This document shows positions 10,899 to 20,608 of a stretch of 33,755 bases of DNA, piece by piece. Position 1 is the stretch's first letter. Every line of letters starts with the position of its first letter. Source of the stretch: Planktomarina sp. (GTDB taxonomy: Bacteria > Pseudomonadota > Alphaproteobacteria > Rhodobacterales > Rhodobacteraceae). A program made the translations under genes and the position numbers. The stretch covers positions 1 to 33,755 of the forward strand of contig JAKMFM010000237.1 in the NCBI GenBank assembly GCA_022425445.1, written 5' to 3'. The notes beneath the pieces were generated by a model. That model had not been told where the DNA came from. It saw only the letters and a program-made list of their open reading frames with translations, and ran no database searches.

Positions 10899-11972
10899 AT
10901 GGCCTTACCGGTGTCTTTACAGCTGCGCTATTGGGGCATTTCCGCCGTCATTTTTGGCCTGGTGCTTTGGTTTTTGGGCGACATGTTGCTGCCCTTCATT
11001 TTGGGCGGAGCCATTGCGTATCTGCTAGATCCGATTGCCGATCGAATGGAGCGCTGGGGCTTATCGCGGCTGCTTGCAACAGGTGTCATCACTTTGGCGG
11101 CAATTTTTGTATTTGTCTTCGCCATGCTGCTAATCGTGCCGTTACTCGTGCAACAAGCGATTTCTTTGTTCAACACCGCACCTCAGATTGCCGCCGATCT
11201 TTGGACATTTCTGACCACCCGCTTCCCGGATCTTCTCGATGACAACAACACGATCAGGCAATCCTTGACAGGGTTGGGCGAGACCATACAGGCCCGCGGT
11301 GGCGCTTTGGTCAATGGTCTGGTCTCTTCAGTTTCTTCTATCGTTAATATTGTCGTTTTGATCGTAGTCGTGCCAGTTGTTGCTTTCTACCTCTTGCTCG
11401 ATTGGGACAATTTGGTGGCCAAAATTGATGAATTGGTCCCGCGCGACCACCTTGAGAATATGCGCAGATTATGCCGCGAAATTGACGCCACCCTGGCCTC
11501 CTTCATCCGCGGGCAAGGAACAGTTTGCTTTATCCAAGGGCTTTACTACGGCATTGCGCTGATGCTGGCCGGGCTGAACTATGGCATTGTTGTGGGATTT
11601 GTGGCCGGGTTGATCTCTTTCATTCCCTATGTTGGCGCCCTCGTGGGCGGTGGTCTCGCGCTCGGTTTGGCGCTGTTCCAATTTTGGGGAGATTGGATGT
11701 CCATTGGTGTGATTGGCATTATTTTCATGCTCGGGCAGGTTTTAGAAGGAAATGTTCTGACCCCAAAACTTGTGGGAAATTCCGTAGGATTGCATCCGGT
11801 CTGGCTGATTTTCGCCCTTTCGGTTTTCGGCGGTCTATTTGGCTTTGTCGGCATGTTGGTGGCCGTGCCTGTGGCCGCTATGATGGGCGTTGTCGCGCGG
11901 TTTTTGATGCAGCAGTATAAAGCCGGCCTATTGTACCGCGGTTTGAGCCACTCGGAGCCCAAAGATGAGTGA
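10899..11972 (+). CDS. AI-2E family transporter / PerM-like permease
   Basis: About 357 aa polytopic protein with GLISFIPYVGALVGGGLALGLALFQF and LEGNVLTPKLVGNSVGLHPVW. Start chosen behind AGGGAG. Confidence 0.9.
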   Translation: MALPVSLQLRYWGISAVIFGLVLWFLGDMLLPFILGGAIAYLLDPIADRMERWGLSRLLATGVITLAAIFVFVFAMLLIVPLLVQQAISLFNTAPQIAADLWTFLTTRFPDLLDDNNTIRQSLTGLGETIQARGGALVNGLVSSVSSIVNIVVLIVVVPVVAFYLLLDWDNLVAKIDELVPRDHLENMRRLCREIDATLASFIRGQGTVCFIQGLYYGIALMLAGLNYGIVVGFVAGLISFIPYVGALVGGGLALGLALFQFWGDWMSIGVIGIIFMLGQVLEGNVLTPKLVGNSVGLHPVWLIFALSVFGGLFGFVGMLVAVPVAAMMGVVARFLMQQYKAGLLYRGLSHSEPKDE

Positions 11973-12618
11973 GCAACTGAGCTTCAGACTTCCAATTAAA
12001 GTGGCGCGAGAACGCGATTCGTTTTTCGTGTCTGAAGCCAATCAACAGGCAGTGGCGCTTCTCGAAAACGCCGCCAATTGGCCGCAAGGCAAGTTGATCC
12101 TTTTGGGCCCGAAAGCCTGCGGCAAAACACATCTTCTTGAGATTTGGGCCACCGAACAAAACGCCCAGAAAATTGATCCCCTGCGGGAATTTACCGCGCC
12201 AGAGGCCGGCGCGCGGGTTGTGGTCGACAACCTTGAGCAGGTGGCAGGCATCTTGCCGGCCGAGACCCGTCTGTTTCATCTGCACAACCAGCTACACTCC
12301 AGCGGTGGGCTGCTGCTTATGGCCTCCAGTGTCCCTATGCGGCAAGCCGGGTTCCAGCTGCCGGACCTCCTCAGTCGGCTGCAAGGCACAAGCTGCGCGA
12401 AGATCGACCGCCCTGATGACGCTTTGCTGCACGCGGTGCTGCTTAAATCCTTCATGGACCGCCAGCTGTCCCCGACGCCAGCCGTCTTGGCCTATATCCT
12501 AAAGAACATGGATCGCAGTTTTGATGCCGCCAGTGATATCGTCGCTGAATTGGACCGTCAGAGCATGTCTACCAAGCGCCCCATCACCCGCGCGATGGCC
12601 GCAACGGTTATGGCCTAG
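11965..12618 (+). CDS. hdaA: DnaA-related regulatory inactivator, Hda/HdaA-like
   Basis: 217 aa DnaA-like AAA+ fragment: LLENAANWPQGKLILLGPKACGKTHLLEIWA; 8-nt overlap with the upstream permease gene, a common alphaproteobacterial arrangement. Confidence 0.8.
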   Translation: MSEQLSFRLPIKVARERDSFFVSEANQQAVALLENAANWPQGKLILLGPKACGKTHLLEIWATEQNAQKIDPLREFTAPEAGARVVVDNLEQVAGILPAETRLFHLHNQLHSSGGLLLMASSVPMRQAGFQLPDLLSRLQGTSCAKIDRPDDALLHAVLLKSFMDRQLSPTPAVLAYILKNMDRSFDAASDIVAELDRQSMSTKRPITRAMAATVMA

Positions 12619-12682
12619 GGCGCGCCCCCTTACAATTTGCGTTCAAGAGGTATAAATTACCGCCTTGGATATAGGATAAACC

Positions 12683-14851
12683 ATGACAAACCCCGCTGAC
12701 TTTCTGCACAGTGATTTCCCCTCAGCGCAAAGTTGCGGGCTGGATATCACCGGGCCAGATCGGTTTTTGAACCGAGAGCTGTCATGGCTTGCGTTTAACT
12801 GGCGCGTTTTAGAGGAAGTGGATAACCTCAATGTGCCATTGCTCGAACGCCTAAGGTTCTTGTCGATTTCCGCAACCAATTTGGACGAATTTTATTCGGT
12901 GCGCGTCGCCGGTCTGCGCGAATTGGCCCGCGCGGGCAGCATAACGCCGGGTATCGACGGGCGCAGCATCCCCGACCAATTGGAGCTTATCGACAGCGAA
13001 GCGCGCGGCTTGATGCGCAGACAGCAGTCGGTTCTTGGCAATCTGCGCAAGGAAATGGCGGCGCAGAATATTCATATTTTGACCGCAGCAGAGGCGAAAG
13101 AAGATCACGCCTATTTGCTACAATATTTCCTGTCCCATGTCTTTCCCGTGGTCTCGCCACTGGCAATTGATCCGGCTCATCCCTTCCCCTTCATTCCCAA
13201 TGCTGGCTTTGCCCTTGCGCTGCAGCTAGAGCGTAAGACAGACAAGCGTAGCCTGCGTGCCTTGGTGCCCGTGCCGCAGCAAATTAACCGCTTTGTCGTG
13301 CTTCCCGGAAAAGGGTATCGGTATCTTCCGCTAGAAGAGCTGATCTTAATGCATTTGGAACAGTTGTTCCCAGGCTATGCGCTCAAAGACCATTGCAGCT
13401 TTTCTGTCCTGCGCGACAGCGACTTGGAAGTCGAAGATGAGGCCGAAGATTTGGTGCGCGAATTTGAGGTTGCGCTCAAACGCCGGCGGCGTGGCGAAGT
13501 CATTCGCCTGAAAATCAGTGCCAACGCCCCGCAAGCGTTGCGCGATGACATTATGGTCGAGTTTTCCGTCACCAATACCGAGGTCATCGAAGTGGATGGC
13601 ATGTTGGGTCTACCGGATCTGAAAGAATTGGTCATTGACGACCGGCCCAACCTCCTTTGGCCGAACTTTACCCCGCGCGTGCCAGAGCGGGTCACCGACC
13701 ATGACGGCGATATGTTTGCCGCAATTCGCAACAAAGATATGCTGCTCCAGCATCCCTATGAGACCTTTGATATGGTCGTGCGTTTGTTGCAACAAGCCGC
13801 GCGAGATCCCAACGTCTTGGCCATTAAGCAAACGCTTTACCGCACGTCAAAACGTTCACCCATCGTCGAAGCTCTGTGCGAAGCGGCCGAAGATGGCAAA
13901 TCCGTGACCGCGTTGGTCGAACTGAAAGCCCGCTTTGATGAGGCGGCCAATATTCGTCAATCGCGCCGTTTAGAACGCGCCGGGGCGCATGTGGTCTATG
14001 GCTTTATGAACCTTAAAACCCATGCGAAAATTAGCACCATCGTGCGGCGGGAAGGCAATCGGTTGGTCACCTATACCCATTATGGCACCGGCAATTATCA
14101 TCCGATTACCGCGCGGATTTACACCGATGTGAGCCTGTTCACCTGTGATGCGGCATTGGGGCGAGATGCCACAAAAGTGTTCAACTATCTATCGGGATAT
14201 GCGCAGCCTGAAACGCTTGAGAATATCTCCATTTCGCCACTGACTTTGAAAACCACCCTTCTACAAGGCATCGCCGCTGAGGCCGAACACGCCAGAGCTG
14301 GCAAGCCTGCAGCCATTTGGGTCAAGTTAAATGCCCTGATTGATGCCGATGTGATCGATGCGCTCTACGCCGCGGGGCAGGCAGGGGTGAAAATCAGCCT
14401 TGTGGTTCGCGGGATATGTGGCTTGCGACCTGGGGTGGCAGGGCTTTCTGAAAATATTCGCGTGAAATCCGTGATTGGGCGATTCTTAGAGCATTCCCGC
14501 ATCGTTTGCTTTGCCAATGGCCACGATCTGAACAGCCCCAATGCCCGCGTTTATATTTCCTCTGCCGATTGGATGGACCGCAATTTACACCGTCGGGTGG
14601 AAACATTGGTTGAAATTCACAATGAAACTGTGAAGGCGCAGATTGTGAGCCAGATCATGGCGGCCAATCTGGCCGATGTGGCCCAATCTTGGGTGATGCA
14701 ACCCGATGGCAGCTATGAAAGAGCCACCTGGCCAAAAGGCAGTTTTGCCTTTAGTTGCCACCGGTTTTTCATGGAGAACCCCTCGCTCTCTGGACGTGGC
14801 AGTGCCGGGGCGCAGGATGTGCCGCAGCTGACCCATACCGATGATTCCTAA
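12683..14851 (+). CDS. ppk1: RNA degradosome polyphosphate kinase
   Basis: FLNRELSWLAFNWRVLEE, LPEHSRI-type motif (GRFLEHSRIVCFANG), YTHYGTGNYHPITARIYTD. Confidence 0.95.
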   Translation: MTNPADFLHSDFPSAQSCGLDITGPDRFLNRELSWLAFNWRVLEEVDNLNVPLLERLRFLSISATNLDEFYSVRVAGLRELARAGSITPGIDGRSIPDQLELIDSEARGLMRRQQSVLGNLRKEMAAQNIHILTAAEAKEDHAYLLQYFLSHVFPVVSPLAIDPAHPFPFIPNAGFALALQLERKTDKRSLRALVPVPQQINRFVVLPGKGYRYLPLEELILMHLEQLFPGYALKDHCSFSVLRDSDLEVEDEAEDLVREFEVALKRRRRGEVIRLKISANAPQALRDDIMVEFSVTNTEVIEVDGMLGLPDLKELVIDDRPNLLWPNFTPRVPERVTDHDGDMFAAIRNKDMLLQHPYETFDMVVRLLQQAARDPNVLAIKQTLYRTSKRSPIVEALCEAAEDGKSVTALVELKARFDEAANIRQSRRLERAGAHVVYGFMNLKTHAKISTIVRREGNRLVTYTHYGTGNYHPITARIYTDVSLFTCDAALGRDATKVFNYLSGYAQPETLENISISPLTLKTTLLQGIAAEAEHARAGKPAAIWVKLNALIDADVIDALYAAGQAGVKISLVVRGICGLRPGVAGLSENIRVKSVIGRFLEHSRIVCFANGHDLNSPNARVYISSADWMDRNLHRRVETLVEIHNETVKAQIVSQIMAANLADVAQSWVMQPDGSYERATWPKGSFAFSCHRFFMENPSLSGRGSAGAQDVPQLTHTDDS

Positions 14852-14924
14852 CCACTCTTTGAAGTCTTGGTCGAATCGCCTAGGCTGAAGTCACAGACAC
14901 TTTCGGAAACCCGCGGGAGCCCAG

Positions 14925-16469
14925 ATGGACGACTTGGTAAAATCCTCTGCAAAATGGGAACCCTTTGAGCAGCCCTTGTTCGATAACCCAAAGGCCCGCG
15001 ATCTGTCGCGTGTTGGGGTGGTTGATATTGGCTCTAACTCCGTGCGCTTGGTGGTCTTTGACGGCGCCGCCCGCTCTCCGGCCTATTTTTTCAATGAAAA
15101 AGTCATGTGCGCGCTTGGCGCAGGCTTGGCCGAAACTGGCGCGCTCAATCCCGATGGGCGCTTGCGCGCCCTCTCCGCATTACGGCGGTTTTGCACCATC
15201 GCCAAAGGCATTGGCCTGCCCACACTCACCGCTGTCGCCACCGCCGCGGTGCGTGAGGCCAACGACGGTGCTGACTTCATAGCGCAGGTTCAAAAAGAAA
15301 CGGGGTTGAAAATCCACGTTATAGATGGCTCAGAAGAAGCCCGTCTCGCGGCGCAGGGTGTCTTGCTTGGCTGGCCCGGCTCTTATGGGCTCGTCTGCGA
15401 TATCGGTGGCGGTTCTATGGAATTGGCCGAGATTTCTAATGGTCAAGTGGGCCAGCGCGTCACCTCTCCTCTGGGGCCCTTAAAGCTGATCAATGTCCCA
15501 GGTGGCAAAAAGGGACGTGGTGCAGTCATCGCAGAAACATTGGATCGCTTACGCGAGCAAATGGGCCCGCAACCTGATCGGCTCTTTTTGGTCGGAGGAT
15601 CTTGGCGGGCCCTGGCACGCATTGATATGCACAGGCGCGGATACCCGCTCTATGTGATGCATGAATATCAAATGACCGCCCGCGATGTGAAGGCCACGGT
15701 GCGCTATATCGAGGATTGTGACCTCAAAGAGCTGGGCAAGACCATCCGTGTCACACAAAGCCGAATGGCGCTGGTGCCAATCGCCGCAGAAATTCTCAAA
15801 GGTCTCCTCAAACGGTTTAAGCCGCATGACATCGCTGTCTCAAGCTATGGAATTCGAGAAGGGCTTTTGTATGAACAGATGCCGCAAGCCATGCGCGACC
15901 GCGACCCTTTGCTTGAAAGCTGCCATTTCGCTGAGCGAAAGGATGCGCGGCTGCCGGGCTTCGGTATGCGGCTTCACAAATTCATCTCGCCGCTCTTTTC
16001 CAAAATACCCCAGAGTCGCGCCCGCCTGGTCCGAGCCGCTTGTTTGCTGCATGATGTGAGCTGGCGCGCGCATCCAGATTTCCGCGCAGAGGTTTGCTTT
16101 GAATATGCCACCCGTGCCAATTTGGGCGGGCTAAGCCATGAGGAACGAATTTTTTTGGGCTTGGCATTGCTACATCGCTACCGAAATGGCCGGGAAGGCA
16201 CGCGGTTTGAAGAGCTCTTGAGTCTTCTAGATGAGCCCGGCCAGAAACAGGCAGAGATCTTAGGCAAAGCCATGCGCTTCGGCGCGATGCTCTGGGCCGA
16301 TCCAGACAATGAGACCGCCCAGCTCCACTGGTCTGAAAAGACAAGAACACTGTCGCTCACGCTCACAGCTGAGGCCTCACCTCTGTTTGGTGAAGTCGCC
16401 GAAGCCCGGCTGCAATCTTTGGCCGCATCGCTCAATGCAAATCTTCGCACCGACATGCGATTGACATAA
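14925..16469 (+). CDS. ppx: Ppx/GppA family exopolyphosphatase
   Basis: VGVVDIGSNSVRLVVFDG, CDIGGGSMELAEI, and C-terminal HD-like region with CLLHDVSWRAHPDFR. Confidence 0.92.
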   Translation: MDDLVKSSAKWEPFEQPLFDNPKARDLSRVGVVDIGSNSVRLVVFDGAARSPAYFFNEKVMCALGAGLAETGALNPDGRLRALSALRRFCTIAKGIGLPTLTAVATAAVREANDGADFIAQVQKETGLKIHVIDGSEEARLAAQGVLLGWPGSYGLVCDIGGGSMELAEISNGQVGQRVTSPLGPLKLINVPGGKKGRGAVIAETLDRLREQMGPQPDRLFLVGGSWRALARIDMHRRGYPLYVMHEYQMTARDVKATVRYIEDCDLKELGKTIRVTQSRMALVPIAAEILKGLLKRFKPHDIAVSSYGIREGLLYEQMPQAMRDRDPLLESCHFAERKDARLPGFGMRLHKFISPLFSKIPQSRARLVRAACLLHDVSWRAHPDFRAEVCFEYATRANLGGLSHEERIFLGLALLHRYRNGREGTRFEELLSLLDEPGQKQAEILGKAMRFGAMLWADPDNETAQLHWSEKTRTLSLTLTAEASPLFGEVAEARLQSLAASLNANLRTDMRLT

Positions 16470-16499
16470 AACGGGCCTCACGTCCAAGGTCTGCCATAT

Positions 16500-17180
16500 T
16501 TAGGCTTGGACCCTTGCCAGTTCTTCCCAAGCCTTATTGATCGCCACCAAACGTGCTTCGGCCAATTTCACCGCTTCGCGCGGAACGCCGCGCGCCACAA
16601 GCTGGTCGGGATGGTTCTTTTTCACGAGTGCCCGCCATGCGGCGCGTATCTGTTCAAAGGTTGCGTCGGTTGAGACGCCCAAAACATCGAAAGGGTCTGC
16701 GGTCGCCCCCTTAACATAGCGGCCTTTGATCACGCGAAAGCACCGTGCTGAAAGGCCAAAAATATCGGCAACCCGGCGCAAAAACGCATCCTCTTGCACA
16801 TGATAAGCCCCATCCACTGTTGCAATGTGAAACAGACCTTCAAGCAAGTCTTCGAGGATATCCATTCTTGCGCCAAACATAGATTTGATTTGCCGCGCAT
16901 AGGTTTCAAACCCGGCCACATCCTGGCGCGCAAGGTTAAACACTTTGGCCGCGCTGCTCTCTTCTGCGGCGGGGATATAAAAAACCTCCCGGAACGCCAC
17001 CACCTCCGCTCGGGTCACGTTGCCATCGGCTTTGGCCATCTTTGCGCTCAATGCAATGACCGCAATTGTAAAGCCGACGGATTTCTCCGGCGGGCTGCGC
17101 AGCTTTTCAAAAACTGCTGAAAGCCCTTCGCCCTTCGCAAGGGCACCAAGCGCAGCAGTGATGCGGGTCCAAATAGACAT
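16500..17180 (-). CDS. TerB-like/DnaJ-domain (DjlA-type) co-chaperone
   Basis: N-terminal TerB-like domain (ALSAKMAKADGNVTRAEV) and C-terminal J domain (DPFDVLGVSTDATFEQIRAAWRALVKKNHPDQL). Start MSIWTRITAALG. Confidence 0.88.
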   Translation of the reverse strand: MSIWTRITAALGALAKGEGLSAVFEKLRSPPEKSVGFTIAVIALSAKMAKADGNVTRAEVVAFREVFYIPAAEESSAAKVFNLARQDVAGFETYARQIKSMFGARMDILEDLLEGLFHIATVDGAYHVQEDAFLRRVADIFGLSARCFRVIKGRYVKGATADPFDVLGVSTDATFEQIRAAWRALVKKNHPDQLVARGVPREAVKLAEARLVAINKAWEELARVQA

Positions 17181-17227
17181 AGGAGGCATCTTAGGCTCTG
17201 CGCCCGCAGGACGAAAGGGCAAAGCCT

Positions 17228-17842
17228 CTATTTGAGTGTCACCAAACCATGATCCGTTCGAATTTCAGCGGAAATCTGCGCAGGCCCGGTTGAGAAGCGA
17301 ATGCGTTCATCACGGATGAGCTCTGACAAACGGGCTTGCATGTGATGGGCTTGAGGGTGTTGAATTTGCAAGGAGATCAGACGGCAGCCGCTATCGGTCA
17401 AATTCTGGCACGGATGGGCAGGCGGTTGCCATTCAATCAACGCCGGCCCATAGCCCCCAAATGGCAAGTCTCCGGTATCTGATACGGAAATATCCCAAGT
17501 GTAGACATCACGCTCAAGCCGAACGGGCGTACCAAACTCCGGGCCAAGCCGGGCGAGGCTCTCTTGGATATTGTCGGTTGCCAAAATCCAGCTTGCAATG
17601 CGTGGCGGACCAGAAAAGCGGTCCAAGCCAAACCACCGGGGGTAGGCCAAAGACGGTGCCTGTGGATCAACAGCGATGGATTCGAGGTAACATGCCGCGC
17701 CCATGCCCCAAAGATGGTTGTGGGTTGAGAAATGAGGATGCTGACCAGCCGCAAGCGGCGCGACCTTTAAACAGTCTTGAATATAGTTCGTCGCAGCTTG
17801 CCGGGTTTCGCCCGCCACTGCGATGTGATCCAATCTTAACAT
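17228..17842 (-). CDS. VOC-superfamily (glyoxalase-like) protein
   Basis: N-terminal LRLDHIAVAGETRQAATNYIQDCLKVAPLAAGQHPHFSTHNHLWGMGAACYLESIAVDP resembles the Glyoxalase_3-type VOC domain. Confidence 0.75.
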   Translation of the reverse strand: MLRLDHIAVAGETRQAATNYIQDCLKVAPLAAGQHPHFSTHNHLWGMGAACYLESIAVDPQAPSLAYPRWFGLDRFSGPPRIASWILATDNIQESLARLGPEFGTPVRLERDVYTWDISVSDTGDLPFGGYGPALIEWQPPAHPCQNLTDSGCRLISLQIQHPQAHHMQARLSELIRDERIRFSTGPAQISAEIRTDHGLVTLK

Positions 17843-17863
17843 ATCCTTCCCCTCTGCCGCGAT

Positions 17864-19990
17864 TTAAGCCCGCGCCTTTCGGATCAAATCCAAAACATTT
17901 TGGGCCGCATCGGGAATATTTGTACCGGGTCCAAAGATCGCCGCAACGCCTGCGGCTTTGAGGAAATCGTAGTCTTGCTGGGGAATCACACCGCCACAGA
18001 CGACAATAATTTCCTGCGCATCTGCTGCCTTCAATGCCTCCACCAATTTGGGCGCTAAGGTTTTGTGACCCGCCGCTTGGCTAGAAATACCCACCACATG
18101 CACGTCATTGTCCACCGCGTCCTGCGCCGCCTCCTCAGGGGTTTGAAACAAGGGTCCGACATCCACATCAAAACCAATATCGGCAAAGGCCGTGGCAATG
18201 ACTTTGGCGCCCCGGTCATGGCCATCTTGCCCCATTTTCACCACGAGCATCCGAGGCTGGCGCCCCTCATCTTTCGCGAATTCTTCCACAGACTTCTGAA
18301 TAGATTCAAAGTTTTCATCGCCCTCATAGGCAGATCCATACACGCCAGCCAATGTCTTCACCTCCGCGCGATGCCGGCCAAATGTGCCCTCCATCGCCAA
18401 TGAAATTTCCCCCACCGTCGCCCGGTGACGTGCCGCTTCAACAGCTGCTTCTAAAAGATTGCCGCCTTCAACACAGCGCCGTCCAAGCTCAAGCAGGGCA
18501 GCATCGCAGGCCAGTTGATCACGGCTTGCGCGGATGGATTGGAGTTTCGCGACCTGCGCTTCGCGCACCTGATTGTTGTCAATATCGCGCACTTCAATGT
18601 CGGGTTGTTTGTCAGCGGTATATTTGTTGACCCCAACAATCACCTCTTCCCCACGATCAATCATCGCCTGACGCCGCGCCGCAGATTCTTCAATTTTCAG
18701 CTTGGGTAGGCCGCTTGCCACGGCTTTGGTCATGCCGCCCATCTGCTCAACCTCTTCGATCAGCGCCCAGGCTTCATCAATAAGATCGGCAGTGAGTTTT
18801 TCCACATAGTAAGAACCGGCCAGCGGATCAACAACATTGGTCACCCCAGTTTCTTCTTGTAAAATAAGCTGGGTGTTGCGGGCGATGCGCGCCGAGGTTT
18901 CCGTTGGCAGGGCAATGGCCTCATCAAAACTGTTGGTATGCAAGGATTGCGTACCGCCCAAAACTGCCGACATCGCCTCAAAAGCCGTGCGCACGATGTT
19001 GTTATATGGATCCTGCTCTTGCAGGCTGACACCCGAGGTTTGGCAATGAGTCCGCAGCATGCTGGATTTGGAGTTTTTGGGCTCAAATTCCGCCATGACC
19101 CGGTGCCATAGCACTCTTGCCGCCCGCAATTTCGCCGCTTCCATAAAGAAATTCATACCGATGGCAAAGAAAAACGACAGCCGCCCGGCAAAGGCATCCA
19201 CATCCATCCCTCGCGCAATCGCTGCGCGCACATATTCACGCCCATCTGCAATGGTATAGGCCAATTCCTGCACCAAATTCGCCCCAGCCTCTTGCATGTG
19301 ATACCCGCTGATCGAAATCGAATTGAATTTCGGCATATCACGGGCGGTAAATTCGATAATATCGGCCACGATACGCATAGAGGCCTCAGGCGGGTAAATA
19401 TAGGTGTTGCGCACCATAAATTCTTTGAGAATGTCATTTTGGATCGTGCCAGACAGAGCCGCGCGGCTGACGCCTTGCTCTTCCCCGGCCACGATGAAAG
19501 CGGCCAAAACAGGGATGACTGCACCATTCATCGTCATGGATACGGAAATCTTATCCAATGGGATGCCATCAAAGAGGATCTTCATATCCTCGACACTGTC
19601 AATCGCGACACCCGCTTTACCCACATCGCCGACGACGCGCGGATGATCGCTGTCATAGCCCCGATGGGTGGCCAAATCGAACGCCACCGAAACCCCTTGC
19701 TGCCCAGCCGCGAGCGCTTGCCGGTAAAACGCATTGGAGTCCTCAGCTGTGGAAAATCCAGCATATTGCCGAATAGTCCAGGGCCGACCTGCATACATAG
19801 TCGCTTTGACACCGCGCGTGTAGGGCTCTTGACCCGGCACGCTGCCTATATGCGCCAAGCCGTCTACGTCCTGAGCCGTATAAAGTGGCTGCACCTTGAT
19901 GCCCTCGAGCGTCTCCCAAGTCAAAGACTCCAATGACTTGCCGCGCAGCTCTTTCTCAGCAATTTCGCTCCAAGATGTCTTATCTGTCAT
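17864..19990 (-). CDS. mcm: methylmalonyl-CoA mutase (full-length, catalytic plus B12-binding domain)
   Basis: 708 aa; [54 protein letters not shown] and the B12 motif [34 protein letters not shown]. Confidence 0.96.
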   Translation of the reverse strand: MTDKTSWSEIAEKELRGKSLESLTWETLEGIKVQPLYTAQDVDGLAHIGSVPGQEPYTRGVKATMYAGRPWTIRQYAGFSTAEDSNAFYRQALAAGQQGVSVAFDLATHRGYDSDHPRVVGDVGKAGVAIDSVEDMKILFDGIPLDKISVSMTMNGAVIPVLAAFIVAGEEQGVSRAALSGTIQNDILKEFMVRNTYIYPPEASMRIVADIIEFTARDMPKFNSISISGYHMQEAGANLVQELAYTIADGREYVRAAIARGMDVDAFAGRLSFFFAIGMNFFMEAAKLRAARVLWHRVMAEFEPKNSKSSMLRTHCQTSGVSLQEQDPYNNIVRTAFEAMSAVLGGTQSLHTNSFDEAIALPTETSARIARNTQLILQEETGVTNVVDPLAGSYYVEKLTADLIDEAWALIEEVEQMGGMTKAVASGLPKLKIEESAARRQAMIDRGEEVIVGVNKYTADKQPDIEVRDIDNNQVREAQVAKLQSIRASRDQLACDAALLELGRRCVEGGNLLEAAVEAARHRATVGEISLAMEGTFGRHRAEVKTLAGVYGSAYEGDENFESIQKSVEEFAKDEGRQPRMLVVKMGQDGHDRGAKVIATAFADIGFDVDVGPLFQTPEEAAQDAVDNDVHVVGISSQAAGHKTLAPKLVEALKAADAQEIIVVCGGVIPQQDYDFLKAAGVAAIFGPGTNIPDAAQNVLDLIRKARA

Positions 19991-20094
19991 TCTCCGCGCT
20001 CCTTGTCCTACGGGTCGATATTCCCCGGTATTTTTTGTTCAACCCCTTCGCTTGCAAGTGCAAAGGCCCTATATAAAGCCTTGAAGGAGATATC

Positions 20095-20541
20095 ATGTTT
20101 AAAAGAGTGTTCCATTTGTGGCTCGGGATTCTGGCCATCACCCCACCAGTCTTGGCAGGGGAGACCTTAGACATTTGGCGCTCCGATCCGACCCATATTT
20201 TCGACGCCAAAGAGGTCGAGCTATCAGATGTCATCTGGGTGGCGCGGCCATGGGTGGTTTTTGCCGATAGCCCGCTGGACCCCACTTTCGCCCAGCAAAT
20301 GGCATTTTTGCAGGCCGAAATAGCTGTTTTGCAGGACCGAGACGTCATGATCGTGGTCGACACCGACCCAAGTGCCAAATCCGCCCTGCGCAAAACCTTG
20401 CACCCCAAAGGCTTCAATTGGGTATTAATTGGCAAGGATGGGAAAATCAAACTGCGCAAACCCTTTGCTTGGGACATGCGGGAGTTGAGCCGAGTGATCG
20501 ACAAAATGCCCATCCGGCAGCGCGAGATGCGCAAGCCCTGA
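20095..20541 (+). CDS. DUF4174 domain-containing protein with signal peptide
   Basis: 148 aa; N-terminal signal (MFKRVFHLWLGILAITPPVLAG) then RPWVVFADSPLDPTFAQQMAFLQAEIAVLQDRDVMIV and KGFNWVLIGKDGKIKLRKPFAWDMRELSRVIDKMPIRQREM, typical of DUF4174. Confidence 0.85.
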   Translation: MFKRVFHLWLGILAITPPVLAGETLDIWRSDPTHIFDAKEVELSDVIWVARPWVVFADSPLDPTFAQQMAFLQAEIAVLQDRDVMIVVDTDPSAKSALRKTLHPKGFNWVLIGKDGKIKLRKPFAWDMRELSRVIDKMPIRQREMRKP

Positions 20542-20608
20542 GCCCCTCCGCAATGCTTGGAGAGACCCAAGACGGGCCGCAACAGCTGCGGGCTAGAGAC
20601 CTTCAAGC

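Noticed and set aside
16483-16513. GTCCAAG...CTTGGAC inverted repeat between ppx and the DnaJ-like gene
   Set aside because: Long loop, overlaps the coding end, no T-tract; could be chance.
19292-19936. 214-aa plus-strand ORF antisense to mcm
   Set aside because: Antisense shadow of methylmalonyl-CoA mutase.
19991-20094. Possible cobalamin riboswitch upstream of the B12-dependent mutase
   Set aside because: The region is only about 100 nt and I see no B12-box-like sequence or suitable fold.
20556-20591. Two small hairpins (CTTGG/CCAAG and CCGCA/TGCGG) between convergent DUF4174 and pccA
   Set aside because: Only 5-bp stems and no T-tract; not enough to call a terminator.
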